Positions 1 through 8,009 are shown, counted from the stretch's first letter. The stretch: DNA of 15,369 nt from Betaproteobacteria bacterium UBA5216 (GCA_002412495.1 DHVE01000028.1:1-15369); one strand, 5' to 3'. Notes: a model not told the origin generated them from the letters alone. A program made the numbers and translations.

Positions 1-32
1 AAGGGAGTGCTCTGCCACTGAGCTACATGGGC
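1..32 (-). tRNA. tRNA (probably tRNA-Thr), 5' part only
   Basis: Read on the minus strand this is the 5' half of a tRNA: a 7-nt acceptor strand GCCCATG, then TA, then a D-arm GCTCAGTGGCAGAGC and the start of the anticodon stem. The window edge cuts it just before the anticodon. Identity is inferred from the order Tyr-Gly-Thr typical upstream of tuf in Betaproteobacteria and from the CTCCCTT anticodon-stem sequence, so the amino acid is less certain than the tRNA call. Confidence 0.8.
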
Positions 33-225
33 CAATTCCATCACCTGCACAACCTACAGAACAACTTACAAAATACAATTTAAAAACAATTGCTTATAAA
101 AATATCACCTACCCCTGCCTACTCAACCCTACTCAACATCTGGCGGTCCGCAGCAGCCTACAGTGACAAGACCTGCCACCTCCACCTATCCCGTCCACCA
201 CCCGACCGGAAAAAACCCGTTACCG

Positions 226-299
226 TGGAGCGGGTGAAGGGAATCGAACCCTCGTCGTAAGCTTGGAAGGCTTCTGCTCTACCATTGAGCTACACCCGC
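226..299 (-). tRNA. tRNA-Gly (anticodon TCC)
   Basis: The minus strand reads GCGGGTG (acceptor 5') through a D-arm GCTCAATGGTAGAGC, anticodon loop with TCC, T-arm GGTTCGATTCC, and CACCCGC (acceptor 3') with discriminator T and an encoded CCA. All seven acceptor pairs match. It is the second tRNA of the leftward cluster. Confidence 0.96.
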
Positions 300-596
300 C
301 TGAAATCACCGCCCAACGAACGCCAAACGTACCACTGCGAACACCCTCAAAAATACCTATGCATTCAACGAACAACGAAACTACCCGAGAAAAACAAGAA
401 AAATTCGCAATTCATTGTTTTTAAAAACAAAAAACGACTTCGTTCTTTCATGCTCAGACCGATTAACAGAACCCATCAGAACCAGCCGCCTTGCCACTCG
501 CTCGCCGACTTTTCGTCCGCGCGTCGTTCGTACTTCATTCTTCTACACTTGCCTACTTTTGGAAACGCCCGCTCTTACTGGTTGTTCCCTGACACT

Positions 597-683
597 TGGT
601 GGAGGAGGTTGGATTCGAACCAACGTAGGCGCAAGGCCAACAGATTTACAGTCTGCCCCCTTTAACCACTCGGGCACCCCTCC
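597..683 (-). tRNA. tRNA-Tyr (anticodon GTA)
   Basis: The minus strand begins GGAGGGG and ends with CTCCTCC, discriminator A and an encoded CCA. The acceptor pairs with one G-U. The anticodon loop ACTGTAAAT carries GTA, there is a long variable arm as expected for a class II tRNA-Tyr, and the T-loop is GGTTCGAATCC. It is first in the tRNA cluster, 15 nt downstream of a strong promoter -10. The 297-nt spacer to tRNA-Gly (300-596) shows no convincing gene. Confidence 0.96.
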
Positions 684-1113
684 GAACGAAACCGTTAATT
701 ATCAGTTTTTTCCAAACCAGTGTCAATGAACTTCCCTTAATTAACGCTTTACCCCGAATTTGCTGGATAGAACTGAAGAGGCCTGAAATCGCGCGACTTT
801 TTCCTTCGCTTCCGATACTTGCGCGCCGTCCACCGGCAATCCTGATTACCAGATCGCACTCCGGCCGCACGAGCCATTTCCAATGCTTAAATCACCACCT
901 GTAAGCCCCCCGAAAGTAAGTCCAAACAAAATGCGCGACAGTCGCGTTTGGTGGTGGCATAATTCGACGCGGAAACGTATGGGGACGTGTATTTATAACA
1001 AAAAGTGTCCACACAGTTTCCGGTGTCAACCCGTTTCCCTGAGGAGGGGCCGGTAGTCGTCCAGTGCCACATTCCGTGGCCGTCATTCCTAAATTTACAC
1101 GTTGGAGAGTTGA
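684..1113. other. 430-bp intergenic region without a gene
   Basis: This separates the leftward tRNA operon from the rightward tctBA genes. Apart from the tRNA promoter at 698-726 it holds a 13-bp palindrome (934-946, CGCGAC-A-GTCGCG) and an AT-rich patch near 990-1005. The tctB promoter must lie here, but no single -35/-10 pair stands out. Open frames in this stretch are short and one runs into the tRNA, so none is called. Confidence 0.6.
698..726 (-). promoter_or_regulatory. sigma70 promoter of the tRNA cluster
   Basis: On the minus strand TTGACA (721-726, a perfect -35) is followed by a 17-nt spacer and GATAAT (698-703, five of six to consensus). A start near 690 would leave only a short leader before tRNA-Tyr at 683, as expected for a stable-RNA operon. 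Confidence 0.85.
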
Positions 1114-1581
1114 ATGATTAAAAGCAAGAAAGACTTGTACGCGGGGATCATGTTCATCACCATTGGCGCGTTTTTTGCGCTTTGGGCGCTGAACTATCCG
1201 ATGGGGACCGCTGTTCGCATGGGGCCTGCTTATTTCCCCAGCATTCTGGGTTGGCTGACGGCGGCGCTTGGCGTCATTATTTTTGTGCGCGGCTTTACTA
1301 TCCCCGATGAAGACCCAAGACCGACGCAATGGAAACCCTTGTTGTGGATACATGGCTCTGCTATTTTGTTCGGCATACTCGTAGACGGCCTGCACGGCAC
1401 GAACCTTCCCAAAATGGGGTTTGTGACTGCCGTTGTCGTATCGGTGATTGCCTGTTCTTACGGCGGCTATGAGTTCAAATTGAAGGAAGCCTTGATTGAG
1501 TCCGTCGTACTGGTGGTGGTTTGTTACCTCGCCTTCGTTTATGGACTGGGCCTGCCGTTCCGCCTGTTCCCGTGGTCTTGA
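1114..1581 (+). CDS. tctB: TctB family small membrane subunit of a tripartite tricarboxylate transporter
   Basis: This 155-residue protein is the small membrane subunit of a TTT-family secondary carboxylate transporter in the inner membrane, working with TctA and a periplasmic Bug/TctC protein. It has hydrophobic segments near residues 11-27, 43-61, 79-93, 102-117 and 128-147, and after the first one the RMGPAYFP stretch (35-42) that matches the family's G-x-GPxxFP signature. Length is normal for TctB. The start is supported by TTGGAGAG just upstream of the ATG. tctA follows after 49 nt, so the two are very likely co-transcribed. No tctC lies beside them, so the binding partner must be encoded elsewhere; the Bug genes in this window are candidates only. 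The substrate is not predictable. Confidence 0.88.
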   Translation: MIKSKKDLYAGIMFITIGAFFALWALNYPMGTAVRMGPAYFPSILGWLTAALGVIIFVRGFTIPDEDPRPTQWKPLLWIHGSAILFGILVDGLHGTNLPKMGFVTAVVVSVIACSYGGYEFKLKEALIESVVLVVVCYLAFVYGLGLPFRLFPWS

Positions 1582-1630
1582 TCAACCGTAAAACCACTGA
1601 ATGAATAATTCGAACAAGTCTGGAGAATTT

Positions 1631-3247
1631 ATGAAAAAAACCATTCTGGGATTTACGGCGGCACTGGCGCTCATCGCCACGTCGTTCGCCTTTGCACAAG
1701 CCACCGGCAAACCCGCCGACTATGTCGATCCGGGTCTGTTCAAGAACCTGATTCTGGGTTTCTCGGTCGCGCTGAGCTGGACCAACCTGTGGTACTGCTT
1801 CATCGGCTGCTTCTTGGGCACGTTGATCGGCGTGCTGCCCGGCATTGGCCCGGTGGCTACCATAGCCATGTTGCTGCCGATTACGTTCAACCTGCCGCCG
1901 ATTCCCGCGCTGATCATGTTGGCGGGTATTTATTACGGCGCCAGCTACGGCGGTTCCACTACGGCTATTCTGGTTAACCTCCCTGGAGAATCTTCCTCGG
2001 TGGTGACCTGTATCGACGGTTACAAGATGGGGCAACAGGGTCGAGCAGGCCCCGCGCTGGCAATTGCCGCGTTGGGTTCGTTCTTTGCCGGCACCGTGGG
2101 CACCATCCTGATCGCGTTGTTCGGTCCGCCGCTGGCTGAGTTGGCCTTTGAGTTTGGCGCCGCCGAATACTTCTCGATGATGGTGCTGGGTCTGGTTGCC
2201 GCAGTAGTGCTGGCCTCCGGCTCCCTGATCAAAGCGATTGCGATGATTCTCGTCGGCCTGCTGCTCGGCTTGGTGGGAACCGACGTGAACTCCGGTATCG
2301 CGCGTTACAGCTTCGGCATTTCTGAATTGTCCGACGGTATCGGCTTCGTGTCGGTGGCGATGGGCATGTTTGGTTTTGCTGAAATCGTCGGCAACCTGGA
2401 GGCCAAGGAAGCGGATCGCTCCGGCGCCACGATCTCCGAAGTGAAGAGCCTGATGCCCACGGCTGAAGACATCAAGATGTCCATCGGACCGATCGTTCGT
2501 GGTACCGCCATCGGCACCATCTTCGGTATTCTGCCGGGTTCGCACACGGTTATTGCCGCGTTCTCTTCCTACACGCTGGAAAAGAAACTGGCCAAAGACC
2601 CGTCACGTTTCGGCAAAGGCGCGATCGAAGGCGTTGCCGGCCCGGAATCGGCCAATAACGCCGCCGCGCAAACCTGCTTCATCCCGCTGCTGACGCTTGG
2701 TATTCCGACGGGCGCGGTGATGGCGTTGATGGTGGGCGCGATGACGATTCAGGGTATTGCTCCCGGCCCGCAAGTCATGACGCAGAAGCCGGACCTGTTC
2801 TGGGGCATGATCGCCTCGATGTGGATCGGCAACGGCATGCTGGTGTTGTTGAACCTGCCGTTGATCAGCATCTGGGTGATGTTCCTGAAAATCCCTTATC
2901 GCATCCTGTTCCCCGGCATCTGCTTGTTCTGCTCGATTGGCGCCTACTCGCTGAACAACAGCGCGATGGAAGTGTATCTGGCCGGTGCGTTCGGCGTGTT
3001 CGGTTACTTTGCCTCGAAGTGGGGCTGCGAACCCGCGCCTTTGCTGCTGGGCTTCGTATTGGGGCCGCTGATGGAAGAGAACCTGCGCCGCGCCATGCTG
3101 ATCTCGCGCGGTGATCCGTCGGTGTTCTTCACCCGCCCGATTTCGTGCGGCATGTTGATTGTGGCTGGCGCACTGATGCTGATGATCATCTCGCCGCAAC
3201 TTAAGAAGAAACGCGAAGAAGTGCTTACCGAGGGCGACGGTCTCTAA
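1631..3247 (+). CDS. tctA: TctA family large permease subunit of a tripartite tricarboxylate transporter
   Basis: This 538-residue, highly hydrophobic permease carries the TctA signatures: GVLPGIGP at about 67-74, YYGASYGGSTTAILVNLPGE at about 101-120, and a second-half repeat with GILPGSHT and GPESANNAA followed by LTLGIPTG. It forms the translocation path for carboxylates with TctB. The ATG at 1631 is preferred over the in-frame ATG at 1601 because TGGAGAA lies just upstream of it, while 1601 has no ribosome site. Oddly, the N-terminus begins with a Sec-signal-like leader (MKKTILGF...AFAQA, about 23 residues) ahead of the usual TctA start near residue 34 (PGLFKNLILGFSVAL). A strong terminator follows. 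Confidence 0.93.
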   Translation: MKKTILGFTAALALIATSFAFAQATGKPADYVDPGLFKNLILGFSVALSWTNLWYCFIGCFLGTLIGVLPGIGPVATIAMLLPITFNLPPIPALIMLAGIYYGASYGGSTTAILVNLPGESSSVVTCIDGYKMGQQGRAGPALAIAALGSFFAGTVGTILIALFGPPLAELAFEFGAAEYFSMMVLGLVAAVVLASGSLIKAIAMILVGLLLGLVGTDVNSGIARYSFGISELSDGIGFVSVAMGMFGFAEIVGNLEAKEADRSGATISEVKSLMPTAEDIKMSIGPIVRGTAIGTIFGILPGSHTVIAAFSSYTLEKKLAKDPSRFGKGAIEGVAGPESANNAAAQTCFIPLLTLGIPTGAVMALMVGAMTIQGIAPGPQVMTQKPDLFWGMIASMWIGNGMLVLLNLPLISIWVMFLKIPYRILFPGICLFCSIGAYSLNNSAMEVYLAGAFGVFGYFASKWGCEPAPLLLGFVLGPLMEENLRRAMLISRGDPSVFFTRPISCGMLIVAGALMLMIISPQLKKKREEVLTEGDGL

Positions 3248-3265
3248 TCGTCTTGGGGTAAAACC

Positions 3266-3297
3266 AAAAACGCCGCGAGTTTCGCGGCGTTTTTTTT
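3266..3297 (+). terminator. Rho-independent terminator of tctBA
   Basis: A perfect 8-bp stem CGCCGCGA/TCGCGGCG (3271-3278 and 3282-3289) with loop GTT is extended by A-T pairs and followed by a run of eight T (3290-3297). It lies 19 nt after the tctA stop. The A run on the left arm means it may also stop leftward transcription from the 3393 gene. Confidence 0.93.
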
Positions 3298-3392
3298 GGG
3301 TTCGTAAGATTCAAAACGTTTAAACTTTTCAGGGGCCACTTCCCCGCAGTCGAGATGGTGGCATTACATCGCCGTCGCAAGTCGTAGGGAAA

Positions 3393-3878
3393 TTACGGCT
3401 TTCGCCTGGGAATCACAATTTGCGTCTGAGTGATGATCGCCACGCGGCTGCCATCACCGGAATTGGTGATCGTGGTTTGCCATACCATGGTGGTTCTGCC
3501 GACATGCAGGGGAATCGACTCGGCGAGCAATAACGGCCCCACCCCCGCGCCCAGAAAATTGGTTTTGGATTCCAGGGTCGTGGTGACATAACCATCGGGC
3601 AGATTCATCACCGTTCCCGCCGCGCCGATACAATCAGCAAACGCCATCAGGGCCCCGCCGTTGGCGCGCGCGTTACGATTGAGCACAATTGGCCTTATCG
3701 GCAGTTCCGCAATAATTTTTTTCTTGCTGGCGTACGTAATTTTAACGCCCATCGCACGCGGCAAGCCGCCGCCAAAACCTTTAAGAACCGCCGGCAGCTT
3801 GCCTGGCTCGCCTTTGATACTTGACGGTCTTGTTTTCGTGGCTACTTTTGCTTTTTTCGTTTCTCTTGTTTTAGGCAT
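3393..3878 (-). CDS. PaaI/hotdog-fold thioesterase family protein
   Basis: This 161-residue protein is probably a cytoplasmic acyl-CoA thioesterase of the PaaI/THEM2-like hotdog superfamily. The key stretch runs NRNARANGG then ALMAFADCIG (residues 67-85) and aligns with N-x5-HGG-x6-D of the family: the Asn (67) and Asp (82) used in catalysis are present, while the usual His before GG is Asn73. A second conserved block, TTTLESKTNFLGAG, follows near 100-113. The first ~40 residues are rich in Lys, Arg and Pro and lie before the fold. The ATG at 3878 has only a weak ribosome site (GGAA), so a later start is possible. It is last in a leftward gene set, 39 nt after the hydrolase-like gene. The acyl substrate is unknown. 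Confidence 0.8.
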   Translation of the reverse strand: MPKTRETKKAKVATKTRPSSIKGEPGKLPAVLKGFGGGLPRAMGVKITYASKKKIIAELPIRPIVLNRNARANGGALMAFADCIGAAGTVMNLPDGYVTTTLESKTNFLGAGVGPLLLAESIPLHVGRTTMVWQTTITNSGDGSRVAIITQTQIVIPRRKP

Positions 3879-3917
3879 GTTCCGATATCAGTCAAATCAT
3901 CCAGTCCAAACGTTCAA

Positions 3918-4766
3918 CTAAGGCATCCCGCGCAAAAACGCCAGCGTATGGCGGCCCACATCAACTGCGCGCTCCCATCCCATGCACAGGCGCGCGCCGG
4001 GGATGACCTCGGATCGCAAACGCGGGTTTCTCTGGTGAAACACGTCGCGATATTTCAGGTAATGAAAATGTTCGCCGATTAACAGCAGCGCCGGACACGC
4101 TACGCGCTGCAGATTCGCGCCAATGTCGTATTGATGCAACGCGTCGAGCGCCTGCCAGCGATGCCGGCCGGCTTCTATCTGCGCCACATTGATGCGATCC
4201 ATCCACGATTGCGTGGGATGCATCGGTGCATGACCGGCATCGTTCGTTAACAAAAACGCTATGGTGCGCGTAACCGGAAAACCCGACGAATCTTCGGGCC
4301 GAAGACCGCTTTTTAACGGCCCATGACGCGCATCGGCCGCGCCGCGGTCCTGGTAATACGGGCAATTCAACAGCACGATCCTGTCGATGCGCGACGCGTG
4401 ATTGACCGCCAATTCTATCGATACCGCGGCCCCCGCCGCCTCACCCAGGGCACTGAATTGCTTGATGCCCAGCGCGTCGGCCACCTCGATCACACAGCGC
4501 GCATAATCAGCGATGGTGGGCTGCTGCTCGACGTGATCGGAATCGCCATGACTCGGGTAATCCATCGCCACCACGCGCAAATGCGGACCCAGTTCGGCCA
4601 TCAACTCAAGATACACCGACGACGACTGCTGATTCATGTGCAGCAGGAATATCGCCTCGCTGCCGGCAATGCCGCTTGCACTGGCCGCGGCAGTGGCGCC
4701 GGCCGCCCGATAGTGCAGGTAGCCCCTCGCGGTGTTTACCAATCCACGTTCGATTTGCATCGGCAT
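3918..4766 (-). CDS. alpha/beta-hydrolase-fold protein lacking the catalytic triad
   Basis: This 282-residue protein follows the alpha/beta-hydrolase plan: beta strand and oxyanion region IFLLHMNQQSS (39-49), VVAMDYPSHGDSD (65-77, as in meta-cleavage hydrolase relatives), nucleophile-elbow region FSALGEAAGAAVSIELA (104-120), and a late LLLIGEHFHYL (228-237). The elbow G-x-S-x-G reads G108-E-A-A-G112, with Ala110 at the nucleophile; the codons GAG GCG GCG leave no nearby Ser. The acid position after GE is not Asp, and the C-terminal PGARLCMGWE (256-265) has no catalytic His. It is therefore probably a non-catalytic binding or scaffold protein, or it uses an unusual mechanism. The ATG abuts the TGA of the upstream Bug gene, indicating translational coupling. 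No signal peptide is visible. Confidence 0.8.
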   Translation of the reverse strand: MPMQIERGLVNTARGYLHYRAAGATAAASASGIAGSEAIFLLHMNQQSSSVYLELMAELGPHLRVVAMDYPSHGDSDHVEQQPTIADYARCVIEVADALGIKQFSALGEAAGAAVSIELAVNHASRIDRIVLLNCPYYQDRGAADARHGPLKSGLRPEDSSGFPVTRTIAFLLTNDAGHAPMHPTQSWMDRINVAQIEAGRHRWQALDALHQYDIGANLQRVACPALLLIGEHFHYLKYRDVFHQRNPRLRSEVIPGARLCMGWERAVDVGRHTLAFLRGMP

Positions 4767-5765
4767 TCAGTCGGCACGAATGCCGTGTTCCTTCACCACC
4801 TTGGACCAGCGCGCGATTTCAGTGGCTACAAACTGAGTCATCGCCTCCGGCGTGCCCACCACCAGATCCATGCCAAATTGTTCGGTGAGTTGCCTGCGCA
4901 GTTCCGGTTGTGCGTACGCTTTCATCAGCTCGCCATGAACGCGATTCAACAGCGGTCTCGACAATCCTGCGGGCGCAACCCATCCCCACCACGCCTGCGC
5001 GGAAAATCCCGGCAATCCGCTCTCAATCAATGTCGGCGTATCGGGCACCACATGCGAGCGCTTCTCACCAGTGCTCACCACCGCGCGCAGCCTGCCGGCG
5101 CGTATGTGCGGCCCGGGGACCGCAACCGAAGTCACCGCAAAATCAATTTGCCCCCCGATCGCATCGGTGGTCGCAGGGCCGCCGCCCTTGTAAGGAATAT
5201 GAATCATTTTGATGCCGGCCTGCTGCTGCACCAGCATCATCGCCAGATGACCAAGGCTGCCGCTGCCGACCGAACCAAAAGTCAATGTCGCAGGCTTCGC
5301 CTTGGCGGCCCTTGTCACATCTTCAAAACTCTTGAACGGCTTGGCGGGATTGGTTGTCAGCACCATGGGCGCGGTACCCACCAGCATGACATTGGTCAAA
5401 TCCTTCAACGTGTCATAGGGCAGATTCGGGATCAGCGCGGGATTCGCCGCATGCGTGTCGAACACAATCACGAAGGTATAACCGTCCGGCGCGGACTTCG
5501 CGCCCAGCGCCGTGCCTATCGACCCCGAACCGCCCGTGCGGTTGTCGATCACAAACTGCTGGCCCAACGCGATATTCAGGCGTGCCCCAGTGAGTCGCGC
5601 CAGCGGATCAACCGACCCGCCCGGCGGAAACGGCACGATGAAACGCACCGGCTTATTCGGCCAATCCGCCACCTGCGCCATCGACTGCGCACCAGCGCAC
5701 GCTGCCGCGCCAAACAAGCACAAGCTGGCCGCGCCCCTCAGAAAGCCGCCGGCACTCCCGCCCAT
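4767..5765 (-). CDS. Bug/TctC family periplasmic solute-binding protein
   Basis: This 332-residue extracytoplasmic binding protein of the Bug (TctC) family is expected to capture carboxylates in the periplasm. It has an N-terminal signal peptide (hydrophobic stretch about 8-26), then the family opening WPNKPVRFIVPFPPGGSVD (35-53), DNRTGGSGSIGT, KSAPDGYTF, the IPYKGGGPA loop, and near the end GWVAPAGL. Length is normal. The ATG at 5765 is chosen because GGGGAGG lies 5 nt before it; an in-frame TTG sits immediately upstream. It lies 30 nt downstream of a secreted methyltransferase-fold gene and is coupled to the hydrolase-like gene. Many Bug proteins are not linked to a tctAB pair, so its permease partner is unknown. 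Confidence 0.92.
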   Translation of the reverse strand: MGGSAGGFLRGAASLCLFGAAACAGAQSMAQVADWPNKPVRFIVPFPPGGSVDPLARLTGARLNIALGQQFVIDNRTGGSGSIGTALGAKSAPDGYTFVIVFDTHAANPALIPNLPYDTLKDLTNVMLVGTAPMVLTTNPAKPFKSFEDVTRAAKAKPATLTFGSVGSGSLGHLAMMLVQQQAGIKMIHIPYKGGGPATTDAIGGQIDFAVTSVAVPGPHIRAGRLRAVVSTGEKRSHVVPDTPTLIESGLPGFSAQAWWGWVAPAGLSRPLLNRVHGELMKAYAQPELRRQLTEQFGMDLVVGTPEAMTQFVATEIARWSKVVKEHGIRAD

Positions 5766-5795
5766 CAATGCCTCCCCGCCCGCAACTGGTTGTGT

Positions 5796-6629
5796 TTACT
5801 GTTTGGTCGCGGTCCACTTGCCGTTGCCGTCGCCGCCCTTGTAGGTGCCCTCAATCGTGTTGCCATTCACGCGCCCCGTGTATTGGGTGCCGGCTGCCGT
5901 GAAAGTGATCTGATCGCCATTCATTTTGGCTTCCGAGATGATCCCCGTCACGTTGCCACGCGCGAGATTGCCACTGAGCATCTGATATTCCTGCTTCAGC
6001 GTGAGGTCGCCGCGTGACGTCTTCCAGTTGCCGGCCACTTTGGCGGGAATGATCCACAGATACGCCGTACACCACGAGGTGCAATCACCACCTGCGGAAA
6101 TTTTTTCGTCCTCTTTCCAGTCACCCATGGTGAACGAATTGGAGACGATGCGCGTGCCCGGCTTCATGTCGAGCAGCGTGGGCCGCAGCTTTACGTTTAA
6201 GTCAGGCAGCAAGAACAACGTGATCAGGCTGGCCTGCATGTAATCTTTCTTGCTCGCCTCGGTAAATATATCGCCCTGCTTGAAAATCGCCTTATCGGCC
6301 ACGCCTTCTTTTTGCGCGTTGCGCCGGGCGAGTTCCACCATGTCAGGGTTGTATTCGATACCGTAGGCTTTGCCACCGCGCTTGGCCGCGGTGATCACGG
6401 TGCGGCCATCGCCCGAACCCAGATCGTAATGCACATCCTGCTGCGTCAGCTTTGCCATATCGAGCATGCGATCCACCAGAGCCTGTGGCGTGGGCACCCA
6501 AACCACATCCTTGCCCGATTGACCGACCGTCGGCTCGAAGTCCTTCTTCGCGGCCGGCTGAGCCAGCGCCATGCCTGAAAAAATCGACAACAAAACCAGC
6601 AGCGCAAACGCGCGGAAATTCGCAAACAT
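5796..6629 (-). CDS. Secreted class I methyltransferase-fold protein, paralog A
   Basis: This 277-residue protein has a Sec signal peptide (1-23, ending ALA|Q), then VWVPTPQALVDRMLDMAKL (43-61), SAM-binding motif I DLGSGDGR (69-76), the acidic loop GIEYNPD (90-96), LITLFLLPDLN (135-145) and PGTRIVSNSFTMGDW (157-171). The Rossmann part resembles lysine methyltransferases of the ATPSCKMT/FAM173 type. A beta-rich C-terminal domain (about 192-277, WIIPAKVAGNW to GTYKGGDGNGKW) follows. Cys183 and Cys187 form a C-x3-C that could be a disulfide in the periplasm. The start at 6629 is set by GGAG 6 nt upstream; an open extension to 6830 crosses the divergent promoter and is rejected. It heads the leftward set with the Bug gene. 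The substrate is unknown, and whether it binds SAM outside the cytoplasm is open. Confidence 0.87.
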   Translation of the reverse strand: MFANFRAFALLVLLSIFSGMALAQPAAKKDFEPTVGQSGKDVVWVPTPQALVDRMLDMAKLTQQDVHYDLGSGDGRTVITAAKRGGKAYGIEYNPDMVELARRNAQKEGVADKAIFKQGDIFTEASKKDYMQASLITLFLLPDLNVKLRPTLLDMKPGTRIVSNSFTMGDWKEDEKISAGGDCTSWCTAYLWIIPAKVAGNWKTSRGDLTLKQEYQMLSGNLARGNVTGIISEAKMNGDQITFTAAGTQYTGRVNGNTIEGTYKGGDGNGKWTATKQ

Positions 6630-6661
6630 GGAAGTCTCCAATTGAGAGTAAAAATAGCGAA

Positions 6662-6714
6662 CACGCATGATACCGGATACCGGATTCGCGCGAAACGCGA
6701 TGCTATCATGCGTG
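6662..6714. promoter_or_regulatory. Inverted repeat in a divergent promoter region
   Basis: Between the divergent genes at 6629 (-) and 6745 (+) lies a perfect 11-bp inverted repeat, CACGCATGATA (6662-6672) and TATCATGCGTG (6704-6714), 31 nt apart. Each arm contains TATCAT reading outward, a plausible -10 for each direction. The rightward one is preceded by TG at extended -10 spacing. A 7-bp tandem ATACCGG (6670-6683) lies between. It may be paired promoters, a regulator site, or both; -35 boxes are weak. Confidence 0.45.
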
Positions 6715-6744
6715 CTTGCCAATTCCCGCCCAGAAAGGATGCTC

Positions 6745-7986
6745 ATGGCCTTTTCTTCCAATACGTCTGATTCGTCTGTTTTATCGGCTTCCACCGCTTC
6801 CGTTGCCAAGCCCGGCGAACTGTCGTTCATGTACTTCCCCGAGGACTACCGTTGGTCGCATGGCGTGCTGATCGGGCTGAATTCCGCACCGTGGGGCGGC
6901 GCCGAGATTGATGAAGTCAATCGTATCGGCCTGCGCCTGAAAGGCAAAGTAGGCGACGACACCGCGTGGTTCACCGAGTGGGCGCGCGAGGCCCGCAAGG
7001 TCGAGGACGCAGGACGCGCCCACATCGCCGCCGGGCGGCGCACCACGGGCGCGCAGTACCTGTTTCGCGCAGCCAATTATTACCACGTCGGCGAGCGCTT
7101 TTTGCAGCCCAAAACCGATGGACTCGCCGCCTACAAGCGCGGCGTGGATTGTTTTCGTGATGCCGCGCAACTGATCCGCCGGCCGAAAATAGAGCATGTC
7201 GAAATTCCGTACGAAGGCGCATCGCTGCCCGCGATCCTGATTCACGCCGAAGCAATACCGGGCCGTACGGGACCAGCGCCCGCCATGGTTTTTTTCGACG
7301 GTTTCGATGTCACCAAGGAAATCCAATATTTCAAAGGCGTGCCCGATCTGGCGGCGCGCGGCATTGCGTGCCTCATCGTCGATGGCCCTGGCAACGGCGA
7401 AGCCGTGCGTTTTCGCAATCAATGGCTGCATCACGAGACCGAGCGCTACGGCACTGCGGCTTATGAATTTTTGGCTACCCGCAAGGAGATCGACACCAGG
7501 CGTATCGGCGTGATGGCAATCAGCCTCGGCGGCTACTACGCGCCACGCGCCGCCGCATTCGAACAACGTTTCGCGGCCTGCATCGCGTGGGGCGCACAGT
7601 GGGACTACTGGGAAATCTGGCGCAGCCGCTTTGAAAAACTCGACAGCGGCAAACTCCCGTCGCTCTCCGTCGCATGGCAACACCTGCTGTGGATTTTCAA
7701 CGTCAAAACCCGCGACGAGGCGATGAAAAAGCTCGAAGGCTTCCGCCTCGATGGCGTGGTACAAAAAATCACCTGCCCGTTCCTGATGGTACACGGCGAA
7801 GGCGACGAACAGATTCCGTTGCCGGTCGCGCAAAAATGTTTCGACGCCGTAGGGTCGAAAAACAAAACCTTCAAACTCTTCACCCGAGAAGAGGGCGGCT
7901 ACCACCATTGTCAGATCGACAACGCCAGCATCGGTGTTGCCGCCATGTGGGATTGGCTGGAGTCGGTGTTTTTTGCGGCAAAATAA
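6745..7986 (+). CDS. Alpha/beta hydrolase of the FrsA/2,6-dihydroxypseudooxynicotine hydrolase type
   Basis: This 413-residue protein has an N-terminal helical region (about 50-145) and a C-terminal alpha/beta-hydrolase domain, the layout of FrsA-like esterases and the C-C bond hydrolase acting on 2,6-dihydroxypseudooxynicotine. Visible catalytic parts are the nucleophile elbow AISLGG (Ser260), FFDGFD near the oxyanion hole (183-188), DGPGNGE (213-219), Asp354 in HGEGDEQIP, and His387 or His388 in GGYHHCQ. No signal peptide is evident, so it is probably cytoplasmic. The start at 6745 is preferred because AGAAAGGA sits 6-9 nt before it; ATG 6739 is too close to that site. An HpcH/HpaI aldolase follows on the same strand, which would suit a ring-fission or C-C cleavage pathway, but the substrate is inferred at best. 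Confidence 0.85.
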   Translation: MAFSSNTSDSSVLSASTASVAKPGELSFMYFPEDYRWSHGVLIGLNSAPWGGAEIDEVNRIGLRLKGKVGDDTAWFTEWAREARKVEDAGRAHIAAGRRTTGAQYLFRAANYYHVGERFLQPKTDGLAAYKRGVDCFRDAAQLIRRPKIEHVEIPYEGASLPAILIHAEAIPGRTGPAPAMVFFDGFDVTKEIQYFKGVPDLAARGIACLIVDGPGNGEAVRFRNQWLHHETERYGTAAYEFLATRKEIDTRRIGVMAISLGGYYAPRAAAFEQRFAACIAWGAQWDYWEIWRSRFEKLDSGKLPSLSVAWQHLLWIFNVKTRDEAMKKLEGFRLDGVVQKITCPFLMVHGEGDEQIPLPVAQKCFDAVGSKNKTFKLFTREEGGYHHCQIDNASIGVAAMWDWLESVFFAAK

Positions 7987-8009
7987 AACAACCTCAAAGG
8001 CGTTTTGAT

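Noticed and set aside
431..446. Small hairpin with T run between tRNA-Tyr and tRNA-Gly as a terminator
   Set aside because: The stem is only 5 bp with an almost absent loop. The downstream tRNAs would then need another promoter, and none was seen.
646..870. Minus-strand 74-codon open frame beside tRNA-Tyr
   Set aside because: It runs through the tRNA promoter and into the tRNA itself, and its product has no recognisable feature.
1475..2545. A 356-codon minus-strand open frame opposite tctB-tctA
   Set aside because: Gln/His/Arg-rich shadow of a strongly conserved permease gene.
4323..6017. A 564-codon open frame on the plus strand opposite the hydrolase-like, Bug and methyltransferase-fold genes
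   Set aside because: Its product is dominated by His, Arg, Gln and Ala with no domain or signal, typical of an antisense shadow in GC-rich DNA. The three minus-strand genes beneath it have clear family motifs.
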